DNA of 64,000 nt from Micromonospora vinacea (GTDB taxonomy: Bacteria; Actinomycetota; Actinomycetes; Mycobacteriales; Micromonosporaceae). The notes beneath the pieces are model-generated. The model made no database searches. It had not been told where the DNA came from and saw only the letters and a list, made by a program, of their open reading frames with translations. This document shows, piece after piece, positions 1 through 8,033 of this stretch. A program made the translations under genes and the position numbers. The first letter of the stretch is position 1, and the number at the start of each line of letters is the position of its first letter. The stretch is taken from positions 7,254,001 through 7,318,000 of the forward strand of contig NZ_JADOTY010000001.1 of NCBI RefSeq assembly GCF_015751785.1, given 5' to 3'.

Positions 1-539
1 GTGATGATGTCGAAGATCTGCCGGATCACCAGCGGGGCCAGGCCCATCGACGGCTCGTCGAGCAGCAGCAGCTTCGGTCGGCTCATCAGCGCCCGACCGA
101 CCGCGAGCATCTGCTGCTCGCCGCCGGAGAGGGTGCCACCGGCCTGCTTGCGCCGCTCGGCCAGCCGCGGGAAGAGGGTCAGCACCCGCTCCAGGTCGGA
201 GGCGATGCCGGCGGAATCCCGCCGGGTGTACGCCCCCATGTCCAGGTTCTCCATGACCGTCATACCCGGGAAGATCTGCCGTCCCTCGGGCGACTGACAC
301 AGCCCCCGGACCACCCGCAGGTCGGCCCGGAGCTTGCTGATGTCCTCGCCGTTGAACGTGATCTTGCCTTCGGCCAGTGACCGGGTCCCGGAGATGGCCC
401 GCATGGTGGTGGTCTTACCGGCGCCGTTCGCGCCGATCAGGGCCACCACCTCACCCTCGTTGACGGTGAGGCTGATCCCGTGCAGCGCCTCGATCCGGCC
501 GTACGCGACGGCGACGTTCTCCAGCTCAAGCAGCGTCAT
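1..539 (-). CDS. livF: Branched-chain amino acid ABC transporter ATP-binding protein LivF (3' end missing)
   Basis: This is the second ATPase of a branched-chain amino acid importer; it hydrolyses ATP on the cytoplasmic face to drive uptake through LivHM. The reading frame starts at ATG 539 (MTLLELENVAVAYGRIEAL) and is open to the left edge, so about the last quarter is absent. Visible motifs are Walker A GANGAGKTT, a Q-loop in the stretch RGLCQSPEGRQIFPGMTV, the signature LSGGEQQMLAVGRAL and Walker B LLLLDEPSMGL. The start overlaps the end of livG by 14 bases, as is usual for translationally coupled liv genes. Function of the family is established; the exact amino acid preference cannot be read from the sequence. 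Confidence 0.95.
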   Translation of the reverse strand, partial: MTLLELENVAVAYGRIEALHGISLTVNEGEVVALIGANGAGKTTTMRAISGTRSLAEGKITFNGEDISKLRADLRVVRGLCQSPEGRQIFPGMTVMENLDMGAYTRRDSAGIASDLERVLTLFPRLAERRKQAGGTLSGGEQQMLAVGRALMSRPKLLLLDEPSMGLAPLVIRQIFDII

Positions 540-1467
540 CGGCGGGCTCCCCCAGGTACGCGGCGATCACCTTCGGATCGCGGCTGACCTCCGCGGGCGC
601 ACCCTCGGCGATCTTGCGGCCGAACTCCAGCACCACGATCCGGTCGGTGACTCCCATGACCAGGCGCATGTCGTGCTCGATGAGCAGGACGGTCAGGCCC
701 ATGTCACGGATCTTGCGGATCAGGGTGAGGAGCTCCTCCTTCTCCGCCGGGTTGAAGCCGGCGGCCGGCTCGTCCAGGCAGATCAGCTTCGGCTCGGTGG
801 CCAACGCGCGGGCGATCTCCAACCGACGCTGGTAGCCGTACGGCAGGTTGCGCGCCTCGTCGTTGGCCCGGTCGGCGATCCCGACGAAGCGGAGCAGCTC
901 GAGCGCCTTGCTCTCGGCCGCCCGCTCCTCCAGGATGTGCCGGGACAGGCCGAAGATCTTGGCGGCCGACAGGCGCACCTGCTGCCAGGTCCGGACGATC
1001 CCGGACGCGGCGGTGACCTGCGGCAGCTCCTCCGGCTTGGGCCGCACCCGGTAGAGCCGGAACAGCGCACCGGGCACGCTCGTCTTGTGCCGGGAGTCCG
1101 TCCCGACCATGACGTTCTCGAGCGCCGTCATCTCCGGGAAGAGCCGGATGTTCTGGAACGTCCGGGAGATGCCCAGCTGGCTGATCTGGTGCGGCTTGCG
1201 ACCGGTCACCTTCTGGCCGCGGAACCGGACCGCGCCGGAGGTCGGCTTGTAGACCCCGGTCATCACGTTGAAGCTGGTGGTCTTGCCGGCACCGTTCGGC
1301 CCGATGAGGCCGAGGATCTCGCCCTCGTAGATCTGGAAATTGATCTTGTCGAGGGCGACCACACCGCCGAAGCGGAGCGTGACGTCGTCGACTTCGAGCA
1401 GTACCGTCCGGGGACCCGCCTGCGTCGGGATCTTCGGCGTGGTGGTGCTGGTGGACTGGTCAGACAT
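526..1467 (-). CDS. livG: Branched-chain amino acid ABC transporter ATP-binding protein LivG
   Basis: First ATPase subunit of the liv importer, 313 residues, which is slightly long for the family because of an N-terminal extension of about 20 polar residues. Walker A is GPNGAGKTTSFN, the signature region is LPYGYQRRLEIARAL (a degenerate LSGGQ typical of LivG), and Walker B is LICLDEPAAGFNP followed by an H-loop in LLIEHDM. The stretch between Walker A and signature contains the inserted helical segment usual in LivG. The GTG/ATG start at 1467 overlaps the livM stop by 8 bases, placing it in the livHMGF operon. It forms a heterodimer with LivF by family analogy. Confidence 0.96.
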   Translation of the reverse strand: MSDQSTSTTTPKIPTQAGPRTVLLEVDDVTLRFGGVVALDKINFQIYEGEILGLIGPNGAGKTTSFNVMTGVYKPTSGAVRFRGQKVTGRKPHQISQLGISRTFQNIRLFPEMTALENVMVGTDSRHKTSVPGALFRLYRVRPKPEELPQVTAASGIVRTWQQVRLSAAKIFGLSRHILEERAAESKALELLRFVGIADRANDEARNLPYGYQRRLEIARALATEPKLICLDEPAAGFNPAEKEELLTLIRKIRDMGLTVLLIEHDMRLVMGVTDRIVVLEFGRKIAEGAPAEVSRDPKVIAAYLGEPADDAA

Positions 1468-2617
1468 GAGCGGGCGCCTCCTCTGCCTCTGCCGCGCGGT
1501 CCTTCAACTCGCGGGCACGCCGCCGGCTCGGGACCAGGCCCTGCGGACGCAGGATCATCACCAGCACCATGGCCAGACCGAAGACCAACCACCGGTAGTC
1601 GGCGAAGTCGCGGAACCGCTCCGGCAGGTACGCCAGCAGCACCGCGCCGAGCGAGACTCCGATCATGTTGCCGGAGCCACCGACCACCACCATGGCCACG
1701 AACAGGATGGACAGGTTCGCGTTGAACTGGGTCGGGTCGATGAACGCGTTCCGGCTGCCGAAGAGGAAGCCCGACAGGCCACCGAGCGCCGCACCGATGG
1801 CGAACGCCCAGAGCTTGAACTTGAACGGGTACACGCCCATCACCGCTGCGGCGTCCTCGTCCTCCCGCACTGCCAACCACGCCCGGCCGACCCGGCTGTG
1901 CTCCAGCCGACGGACCAGGAACACCATGATCAGTACGAACGTGATCGCCAGCCAGTACCAGGGCTTCGCGTCGATCAGACCGAAGACCTTGTTGTCCGGC
2001 GACGGCGCACCCTCGGGACCGGGGATGGCCGAGATGCCGACCGGGCCGTTGGTCAGGCCGGTGGCGTTACGGGCCACGATGCGGATGATCTCGCCGAAGC
2101 CCAGTGTCACGATGGCCAGGTAGTCACCGCGCAGCCGCAGCGTCGGCCAGCCCAGCAGCACCCCGGAGATCATCGTCAGCACGATCGCGATGAACAGGCA
2201 GATCGCCCAGGTCACCGCCCAGGTCGGCGGCAGGTTGAACTCCTGCTGGATCCACTTCACCACCGGCGAGTTCACCGAGCCGAACAGCGCCACGCTGTAC
2301 GCCCCGATGGCGAAGAAGCCGATGTAGCCCAGGTCGAGCAGGCCGGCGAGACCCACCACCACGTTCAGGCCGATGGCGACCAGCACGTAGATGGCACAGA
2401 CGAAGAGCACACCCGCCCAGTTGTTACCGCCCTCGATCGAGTCGGTACGCAACCAGGTCAGGCCCGGAACGCCAAGCAGTGGAAGGTAGTAGAGGATCGC
2501 CACGAAGGCGGCGAGCCCGAGGGCCTGCTGCCACTTCGTCAGCGCCCGCCAGCGGTCGCCGATGGAGGTCAGCATGCCGACCCGACGGCGGTCTGCGGAG
2601 CGAATCTTGTCGATCAT
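1460..2617 (-). CDS. livM: Branched-chain amino acid ABC transporter permease LivM
   Basis: Inner-membrane permease of 385 residues. It carries about eight to ten hydrophobic segments and the family motif around GLAGLLDLGYIGFFAIGAY, followed by the cytoplasmic coupling-helix region GFGEIIRIVARNATGLTNG. The C-terminus is charged (RRRARELKDRAAEAEEAP). Start ATG 2617 overlaps the livH stop in an ATGA arrangement, so translation is coupled to livH, and its own stop overlaps livG by 8 bases. It pairs with LivH to form the translocation path for leucine, isoleucine, valine or related substrates; substrate range is inferred from the family only. Confidence 0.95.
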   Translation of the reverse strand: MIDKIRSADRRRVGMLTSIGDRWRALTKWQQALGLAAFVAILYYLPLLGVPGLTWLRTDSIEGGNNWAGVLFVCAIYVLVAIGLNVVVGLAGLLDLGYIGFFAIGAYSVALFGSVNSPVVKWIQQEFNLPPTWAVTWAICLFIAIVLTMISGVLLGWPTLRLRGDYLAIVTLGFGEIIRIVARNATGLTNGPVGISAIPGPEGAPSPDNKVFGLIDAKPWYWLAITFVLIMVFLVRRLEHSRVGRAWLAVREDEDAAAVMGVYPFKFKLWAFAIGAALGGLSGFLFGSRNAFIDPTQFNANLSILFVAMVVVGGSGNMIGVSLGAVLLAYLPERFRDFADYRWLVFGLAMVLVMILRPQGLVPSRRRARELKDRAAEAEEAPAHV

Positions 2618-3597
2618 GCGCGGGCCCTCCCGAGCGACTCACCCAACAGGCCGGTGGGCCGGAACATCAGCACCACGATCAGCACCACGAAGGCGATGAC
2701 GTCCTCCCAGTTGGAGGCGAAAAGCGTGGCGCCGTAGACCTCGACGATGCCGAGGAAGAGACCACCCAGCAGCGCACCGCGCAGGTTGCCGATGCCACCG
2801 AGCACGGCGGCGGTGAACGCCTTCAGGCCGAGCACGAAGCCGATGCTGTTCTGGGTGAAGCCGAACCGCATGCTCCACAACAGCGCGGCGGCGCCGGCCA
2901 TGATGCCACCGAGCACGAAGATCAGCATGATCACGCGCTCCTGGTTGACACCCATCAGCGCAGCGGTCTCCGGGTTCTGGGCCACCGCCCGCACACCCCG
3001 GCCGTACCGGGTGCGGTTGATGAACCAGTCCAGCAGCGCCATCATCACCACGGCCGCGACGAAGACGATCACTTGAATGTTCGTGATCGCGGTGTTGCCG
3101 ATGGTGAACAGGGTCTCCTGCTGGATGATCGTCGGCATGCCGACGATCTGCCGGGGCCGGCCGAACACATCCGGCAGCGCGCCACCGAGCAGCTTGGGCA
3201 GCACCTGCCCGAAGAGCTCCACGAAGACCAGCGACAGACCGATCGCGGTGATCAGGAAGATCAGCGGCGGAGCGTTCTTGCGCCGCAGCGGCCGGTACGC
3301 GACCCGCTCGAGCGCCAGCGCCGTACCGCCCGAGGCGACCGCCGCGACGATGAGGCCGAGCACCAGGAACAGGATCGCCTGGCCGATGGGGGGGTTATTT
3401 TTCACACCGAGCTGGTTCCACAGGATCAGCACCGAGAAGGTGCCGACCATGAAGACCTCGGAGTGTGCGAAGTTGATCAGACGAAGGACGCCATAGACGA
3501 GTGTGTAGCCAAGGGCGATCAGGGCGTAGATGGCGCCCTTGGAAAGGCCATCGACCGTGTGCTGGCCGAGATGACCGATCAGTTCATCGAAATGCAC
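2614..3597 (-). CDS. livH: Branched-chain amino acid ABC transporter permease LivH
   Basis: Second membrane permease, 327 residues from GTG 3597. This start was chosen because AAGGAG lies 7 bases upstream, while a longer in-frame extension to 3648 would run back through the perfect hairpin at 3616-3650. The N-terminus LSKGAIYALIALGYTLVYG and the following RLINFAHSEVFMVG are characteristic of LivH; later GIGNLRGALLGGLFLGIVE marks the cytoplasmic loop that contacts the ATPases. It follows livK after 66 bases that hold the hairpin, and overlaps livM by 4 bases. Confidence 0.95.
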   Translation of the reverse strand: MHFDELIGHLGQHTVDGLSKGAIYALIALGYTLVYGVLRLINFAHSEVFMVGTFSVLILWNQLGVKNNPPIGQAILFLVLGLIVAAVASGGTALALERVAYRPLRRKNAPPLIFLITAIGLSLVFVELFGQVLPKLLGGALPDVFGRPRQIVGMPTIIQQETLFTIGNTAITNIQVIVFVAAVVMMALLDWFINRTRYGRGVRAVAQNPETAALMGVNQERVIMLIFVLGGIMAGAAALLWSMRFGFTQNSIGFVLGLKAFTAAVLGGIGNLRGALLGGLFLGIVEVYGATLFASNWEDVIAFVVLIVVLMFRPTGLLGESLGRARA

Positions 3598-3615
3598 CGG
3601 GGGTCTCCTTGAATC

Positions 3616-3650
3616 GAGTGCGGCCGGGGTGAAACACCCCGGCCGCACTC
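3616..3650 (-). terminator. Perfect 16-bp hairpin between livK and livH (attenuator-like)
   Basis: Arms GAGTGCGGCCGGGGTG and its exact complement are separated by three bases. There is no T-run after it in the direction of livH. Its place directly after the binding-protein gene and before the permease fits partial termination or 3' end protection, giving more LivK than permease. This role is inference from position. Confidence 0.75.
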
Positions 3651-3663
3651 CATTTCGTGGGCG

Positions 3664-4815
3664 TCAGCTGAGCTTGAGCTCCTGCAGCGCCTCGATAGCC
3701 TCGCCCTTGATCTGGTACGCCCAGATGACGACCTTCGACGGGTCGACGTCGCCCTTGGAGTCGAACTTGATGTACTTCGACACACCCTGCTTGTCGTACG
3801 ACTTCACGAACGCCAGGATGTCCGCGCGGCTCTTCTTGCCAGCCTTGAAGGCGTCCAGGTAGATCGTCGCGCCGTCGAAGCCCTCAGCGCCGTAGGAGCC
3901 CGGCGGGATGCCGTACTCCTTCTGGAAGTCGGCGGAGAAGGTGCCGCCGGCCTTGTCGGCCGGGAGGCACGGGCAGGTGATGATGGCACCCTCGGCGCCG
4001 CCGGAGGCACCCTTCGGGAACGCGGTGTCGTAGAGACCGTCCGGGCCGACGAACTTGGCCTGGACACCAGCGGCACGCATCTGCTTCACCAGCGGAGCGG
4101 CCTCACGGGTGTAACCGCCGTAGAAGACGAAGTCGGCCTGCGCGGACTTGATCTTGGAGATGGTGGCGTCGAACTGCGCCTGCCGCTCCTGGATCTTGTC
4201 CTTGTTCACGACCAGCGGGCCGAGCTGCTTGCCCAGCTCCTCGGTGATGCCCGCGCCGTACGCGCTGGCGTCATCGATCATGAAGACCTTCTTCGCGTTC
4301 TGGGTCTTCATGTAGCTGGCCACGGCACCGGCCTGCGTGCCGTCGTGACCGACGACCCGGTAGAAGGACGTGTTGCCCTTCTGGGTCAGGTCCGTGCGGG
4401 TCGCCGACGGGCTGACCATCGCCAGGCCGGCAGCCTGGTAGATCGGCATCGTCGCGTCCGACTCACCGGAGAAGTGACCACCGATGACACCGAGGAACGA
4501 ATTGTCCCCCGCGATCTGGTTCGCGAACGGGGTCGCCACCGCAGGGTCACCCTGGGTGTCGAACTCCTGCATGGTGACCTTGCAGTTCGGGTTCGCCGCG
4601 TTGAACTGCTTCACGGCCAGCTTCGCGCCGTTCAGCGACGGGATCACCAGACCCGCGTTGTCACCCGTGAACGCGCCGAAGATCGCAATCTTGCCACCGC
4701 AGTCACCCGACGCGGTCCCACCGTCGCCGCCACCGGAATCCTGGCAACCAGCCGCAACCACCAGGGTCGCGGCGAGCGCCACGGTGCCCAGCGCCCGTAC
4801 ATAGCTTCGCCTCAC
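3664..4815 (-). CDS. livK: Branched-chain amino acid ABC transporter substrate-binding lipoprotein LivK
   Basis: Extracytoplasmic binding lipoprotein of 383 residues that captures substrate for LivHM. GTG 4815 is preferred because GAGGAGGT sits just upstream; the frame is open further but without protein-like sequence. The signal peptide ends in the lipobox VAAGC, with lipidated Cys24, followed by a Gly/Ser-rich linker. The mature part shows the periplasmic binding type 1 fold of the Leu/Ile/Val family (IAIFGAFTGDNAG, then VIGGHFSGESDATMPIYQ and FYRVVGHDGTQ). It is the first gene of the liv operon, so the promoter should lie upstream of 4815. Confidence 0.94.
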   Translation of the reverse strand: MRRSYVRALGTVALAATLVVAAGCQDSGGGDGGTASGDCGGKIAIFGAFTGDNAGLVIPSLNGAKLAVKQFNAANPNCKVTMQEFDTQGDPAVATPFANQIAGDNSFLGVIGGHFSGESDATMPIYQAAGLAMVSPSATRTDLTQKGNTSFYRVVGHDGTQAGAVASYMKTQNAKKVFMIDDASAYGAGITEELGKQLGPLVVNKDKIQERQAQFDATISKIKSAQADFVFYGGYTREAAPLVKQMRAAGVQAKFVGPDGLYDTAFPKGASGGAEGAIITCPCLPADKAGGTFSADFQKEYGIPPGSYGAEGFDGATIYLDAFKAGKKSRADILAFVKSYDKQGVSKYIKFDSKGDVDPSKVVIWAYQIKGEAIEALQELKLS

Positions 4816-5183
4816 GGCTTCCTGACCTCCTCGAGATGCGGACGCGACTGACCCGAAGAGACGGCGACAGCAGCAAACCCGCAATTCCACCCACCCCGCA
4901 GGGACTCCCCCTGCGTTACGGCTCGTGATGGCGGAGCGTACCGACACGACATACCGTCCCGGAAGGCCTGAAGGCTGGGTCTGCGAAACCGTTACGAAGA
5001 CGTGGGCAATCATGTCGATGTCCGTAACAGGTGAATCCGCCAGACGGTCCTTAAATCCACGCCCGGTCGAAGTCCGCCCGCACCAACCCGGACCGCCTGC
5101 ACCCTGACAAAATGCCGACTGACCTGCGGAAACGCCCGCGCGGGTCACACACCGGGGGTGCAGCGCCACAGCACCGTCGACGT
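4816..5183. other. Intergenic region upstream of the liv operon, no gene seen
   Basis: About 370 bases separate livK from the end of the next leftward gene. No credible coding frame is visible. On the minus strand it contains three related GTAACG/GTTACGG motifs (around 4914, 4990 and 5025) that could be regulatory. The liv promoter should be here, but no unambiguous -10/-35 pair was identified. Confidence 0.5.
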
Positions 5184-6371
5184 TCAGGCGCCCGGGCCGG
5201 CCGCCCACCACAACCCGGCGCGCGTGCCGTCGTCCGCCGCCAACCACCACCGGTCACCCACCGCCACCAGCGTCACATCCCGATCAACACCCGCCGGCAC
5301 ATCGAGTGGCATCGTCGCCTCCCGCCACGACCCACCCCGATCGGTCGACACCCACACCGAATGCCGCGCCCCATCCATCACCGCGGCGAACAGACTGCCC
5401 CCGGACGACACCAGCGACCCCACCCCCGGCACCCCGGCCCCAGCCCGCCGCCCGAACGCCCCGACAGCCAGCCAACCCGACGTCTCCTGCCGCCACGCGC
5501 CGAACGTCCCCCCACGCAGCCCGACCGCCACCGGCACGCCGTCGGCCAGCACCACCCGCTGCATCTCCTCGTACTCCGACCCGCCCGGCAACACCGTGCG
5601 CCGCCACGACCGCCCGTCCGGCGACGACCACGCTGCCGGGTCCCGGTCGATCCGGCCAGCCGGCAACAGACCACCCACCGTCAGCCACCCCGACGACGTC
5701 GCCACCGCGTCGAACGCCCAGGTCACCCCCACCGCGTCACTGGCAAGCTCCGGCGCCCCCTCGACCAGCGCGAACTCCGCCGCGTCCGGCGAACCCACCC
5801 AGGACGCGGCACCCGCCGACCGGTTACCGACTATCAACCAACCCTGTGGACCGGCCGCCAGCCGGGACACGTTCACCGCCGTCGGCCCGCCATACGTCTC
5901 GAACGACGCCTGCACCTCGACAAGCGCGCCATCGGCCACCTGCCGCCACGTGCTCACCCGCGGATAACCGTGCGCACCACCGACCTTCGCGCCGATCAAC
6001 GCCACCCGACCATCGCGGCAGGCCGCCGACAGGAACACGTTCTGCCGTCCGTAGAAGGAATCCGGACGCACCGGCAACACCGTCCACGTCGTACCGTCCA
6101 CGCTGGTCCAGGCCGCCGGACGGGTGCCGCCCTCGGCGTCCAGGACGCCACCGACCACGAACCACCGACCCGCGCACGACGCCGCGTCCCGCACCAGCGG
6201 ACGGCCCGGGCCACCCGGCGGCGCCGGCAACGTCAGCGGCTGCCAACCCGGCCGCAGCGGTGGCGCGGCGGCGGTCGTCGACCCCGCGTCGCTCGGCGCG
6301 GCCGGCCCGTCGCACCCGGCAAGCAGCAGCACGAAGAGGCCGAACACCGCGATCACCCGTCGGACGGACAC
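5184..6371 (-). CDS. Secreted lipoprotein with BNR/sialidase-like beta-propeller repeats
   Basis: Protein of 395 residues, start GTG 6371. The N-terminus MSVRRVIAVFGLFVLLLAGC is a lipoprotein signal with Cys20 as acylation site, followed by a low-complexity Ala/Pro/Ser linker. The rest shows repeated W-T/S-S-x-D-G-x-x-W blades (WTSVDGTTWT, WSSPDGRSWRR, WVSTDRGGSWREA), typical of BNR/Asp-box beta-propellers. No catalytic residues of a sialidase can be recognised, so it is better seen as an extracellular binding or scaffold protein. It stands alone, 66 bases after the ANTAR regulator gene in the same direction. Enzymatic function is unknown. Confidence 0.8.
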   Translation of the reverse strand: MSVRRVIAVFGLFVLLLAGCDGPAAPSDAGSTTAAAPPLRPGWQPLTLPAPPGGPGRPLVRDAASCAGRWFVVGGVLDAEGGTRPAAWTSVDGTTWTVLPVRPDSFYGRQNVFLSAACRDGRVALIGAKVGGAHGYPRVSTWRQVADGALVEVQASFETYGGPTAVNVSRLAAGPQGWLIVGNRSAGAASWVGSPDAAEFALVEGAPELASDAVGVTWAFDAVATSSGWLTVGGLLPAGRIDRDPAAWSSPDGRSWRRTVLPGGSEYEEMQRVVLADGVPVAVGLRGGTFGAWRQETSGWLAVGAFGRRAGAGVPGVGSLVSSGGSLFAAVMDGARHSVWVSTDRGGSWREATMPLDVPAGVDRDVTLVAVGDRWWLAADDGTRAGLWWAAGPGA

Positions 6372-6437
6372 CCGTCGATGCTAACCACCACACCCCGCGC
6401 ACGGTGGCCCCGCGCAGCCCGTTGTCACCAGGAGCGC

Positions 6438-7061
6438 TCAGACCGTCGGCTGCTGCGACACCTCGCCGCCGGCGGTCTCCGCGAGGATCCGCTCGGCGAC
6501 CTCTTTCATGGTCATCCGGTGATCCATCGCCGTGCGCTGGATCCACTTGAACGCCTGCGGCTCGGTCATCCCGTACGTGGTCATCAGCGCGCCCTTGGCG
6601 CGCTCCACCGACTTACGGATCTCCAGGCGGTCGGTCAGGCTCGCGACCTCCGCCTCCAGCGCCGCGACCTCCGAGTAGCGCGACAACGCGATCTCCACCG
6701 CCGGGACCAGGTCGCTCTTCTGGAAAGGCTTCACCAGGTACGCCATCGCGCCCGCCGCCCGCGCCCGCTCCACAAGGTCACGCTGGCTGAACGCGGTCAG
6801 AATGATCACCGGGGCGATCCGGGCACCGGCGATGCGCTCGGCGGCGGCCAGCCCGTCCATGATCGGCATCTTGATGTCGAGGATGACGAGATCGGGCTTC
6901 AACTCCTCGGCGAGGCGCACGGCTGTCTCGCCGTCACCGGCCTCCCCCACCACCTCGTAACCCTCTTCGACAAGCATCTCGGCGAGGTCCAGCCGGATCA
7001 GCGCCTCGTCCTCGGCGATCAGTACGCGCCTGCGCTCGGCATCCGTCGGCATCTCAGCCAC
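6438..7061 (-). CDS. pdtaR: ANTAR-domain response regulator (PdtaR-like)
   Basis: Response regulator of 207 residues. The receiver domain (about 12-125) has the acidic pair in LIAEDEALIRLD, the phosphoacceptor Asp in LVILDIKMPIMDG, the conserved Thr in ILTAFS and Lys in LVKPFQ. A short coiled segment (EVAALEAEVASLTDRLE) leads into a C-terminal ANTAR domain (RKSVERAKGALMTTYGMTEPQAFKWIQRTAMDHRMTMKEVAE), which binds RNA hairpins and causes antitermination. GTG 7061 is chosen because it gives the short N-terminus usual for PdtaR and has GGGGGTAGGG upstream; ATG 7052 is an alternative. Its sensor kinase PdtaS is not in this window. RNA targets are not predictable here. Confidence 0.9.
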   Translation of the reverse strand: MAEMPTDAERRRVLIAEDEALIRLDLAEMLVEEGYEVVGEAGDGETAVRLAEELKPDLVILDIKMPIMDGLAAAERIAGARIAPVIILTAFSQRDLVERARAAGAMAYLVKPFQKSDLVPAVEIALSRYSEVAALEAEVASLTDRLEIRKSVERAKGALMTTYGMTEPQAFKWIQRTAMDHRMTMKEVAERILAETAGGEVSQQPTV

Positions 7062-7166
7062 CAGCCCTACCCCCACCAGTCGGAACCCAACACCCGCCCA
7101 GCCGGGTGTCACCGCCCTCAGCGTAGTAGGTAACCTATGGGAGGCCACCAGAGCATTCGGCCAAGC

Positions 7167-7243
7167 GTCCCCGTATTCCAACCGGCAGAGAAGCGGAGCT
7201 CAAACCTCCGACAGTGTGGGTTCGAATCCCACCGGGGGCACCA
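7167..7243 (+). tRNA. tRNA-like gene with anticodon CAA (Leu) but a short variable loop
   Basis: A full cloverleaf can be drawn: acceptor 7167-7173 with 7233-7239 (one G-U), weak D-arm 7176-7192 with GG in the loop, anticodon stem CGGAG/CTCCG (7194-7198, 7206-7210) around loop CTCAAAC (anticodon CAA at 7201-7203, T33 and A37 present), a five-base variable loop ACAGT, and T-arm GTGGG-TTCGAAT-CCCAC. Discriminator A7240 is followed by encoded CCA. Anticodon CAA reads the Leu codon UUG, yet bacterial tRNA-Leu normally has a long variable arm. This one is class I shaped and its D stem has only three good pairs, so it may be a non-standard or degenerate tRNA. A reading-frame-like extension of the downstream gene runs back into it. 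Confidence 0.75.
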
Positions 7244-7275
7244 AACTTGTCGTACGGCTGTTCCAAAATCGTGCT

Positions 7276-8025
7276 GTGCACCCACCTGAACTGCGCCTAC
7301 GAGCACGGCAGCAGCACCTCGCCGGCAGCACGGTCGCTGAGGTCGCCCGACGACTGAGACTTCCCTATCCGACCGTCCGCGGCTGGTGCAGGGGGCAGGC
7401 TGAGCCACAACAGCAGGGCACCGAGTCCCGTTGCTTCCGCTGCCGGCCCAACGTCAACATTCAGACAGATCCGTCTTCATACCTATACCTGCTCGGCCTC
7501 TACCTGGGCGACGGTCATCTCGTCACGTCCGCCCGGGTCCCGGTGCTTCGCATCGCCTGCAGCGACAGCTGGCCAGGCCTGATCGACGCCTGTGACGCCG
7601 CTATGCGAGCGGTGCTAGCCGCGAGGGTGCAGCGCGTCCGGCAGGTCGGCTGCGTCAGCGTGCAAAGTTCCGGCAAGCACTGGCCGTGTCTGCTCCCCCA
7701 GCACGGCCCTGGCAAGAAACACGAACGCCCAATCATCTTGGCCGACTGGCAGCGCGATCTCGTGACGGCACACCCGGGCGACTTCCTGCGCGGGCTGTTC
7801 CACTCCGACGGCTGCCGGTTCGCCAACCGGGTGACCGTGCGCGGCAGGGCGTACGTCTACCCGCGCTACATGTTCGTCAACGAGTCGGCCGACATCATGG
7901 GGCTCTGCCAGTGGAGCCTCGATCTGCTCGGCGTCGACTGGCGGATGAGCCGACGCAACGCGCTGTCGGTGGCGCGACGCGACGCGGTCGCCACGGTGGA
8001 CCGGCACGTCGGCCCCAAGTCCTGA
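7276..8025 (+). CDS. HTH protein with two LAGLIDADG-like motifs, next to the tRNA
   Basis: Protein of 249 residues from GTG 7276, only 32 bases after the tRNA. Residues 1-40 form a helix-turn-helix resembling resolvase/Sigma-70 region 4 type HTH (AEVARRLRLPYPTVRGWCR). A CxxC pair (Cys53, Cys56) follows. Residues 72-80 (LLGLYLGDG) and 170-179 (FLRGLFHSDG) match the two LAGLIDADG motifs, each ending in the acidic Asp that binds metal in homing endonucleases. No splicing blocks of an intein are present, so it is a free-standing protein. Family members are often annotated as transcriptional regulators; whether this one cuts DNA or only binds it is not known. The start is uncertain because the frame is open back into the tRNA. 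Confidence 0.8.
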   Translation: MHPPELRLRARQQHLAGSTVAEVARRLRLPYPTVRGWCRGQAEPQQQGTESRCFRCRPNVNIQTDPSSYLYLLGLYLGDGHLVTSARVPVLRIACSDSWPGLIDACDAAMRAVLAARVQRVRQVGCVSVQSSGKHWPCLLPQHGPGKKHERPIILADWQRDLVTAHPGDFLRGLFHSDGCRFANRVTVRGRAYVYPRYMFVNESADIMGLCQWSLDLLGVDWRMSRRNALSVARRDAVATVDRHVGPKS

Positions 8026-8033
8026 CCTGACGC

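Noticed and set aside
5112-7133. Long plus-strand open frame opposite the lipoprotein and ANTAR genes
   Set aside because: Pro/Arg/His-rich composition without domains; it is the antisense shadow of two convincing minus-strand genes.
7276-8025. Intein
   Set aside because: LAGLIDADG motifs are present, but there are no N- or C-terminal splicing blocks and no host protein flanks.
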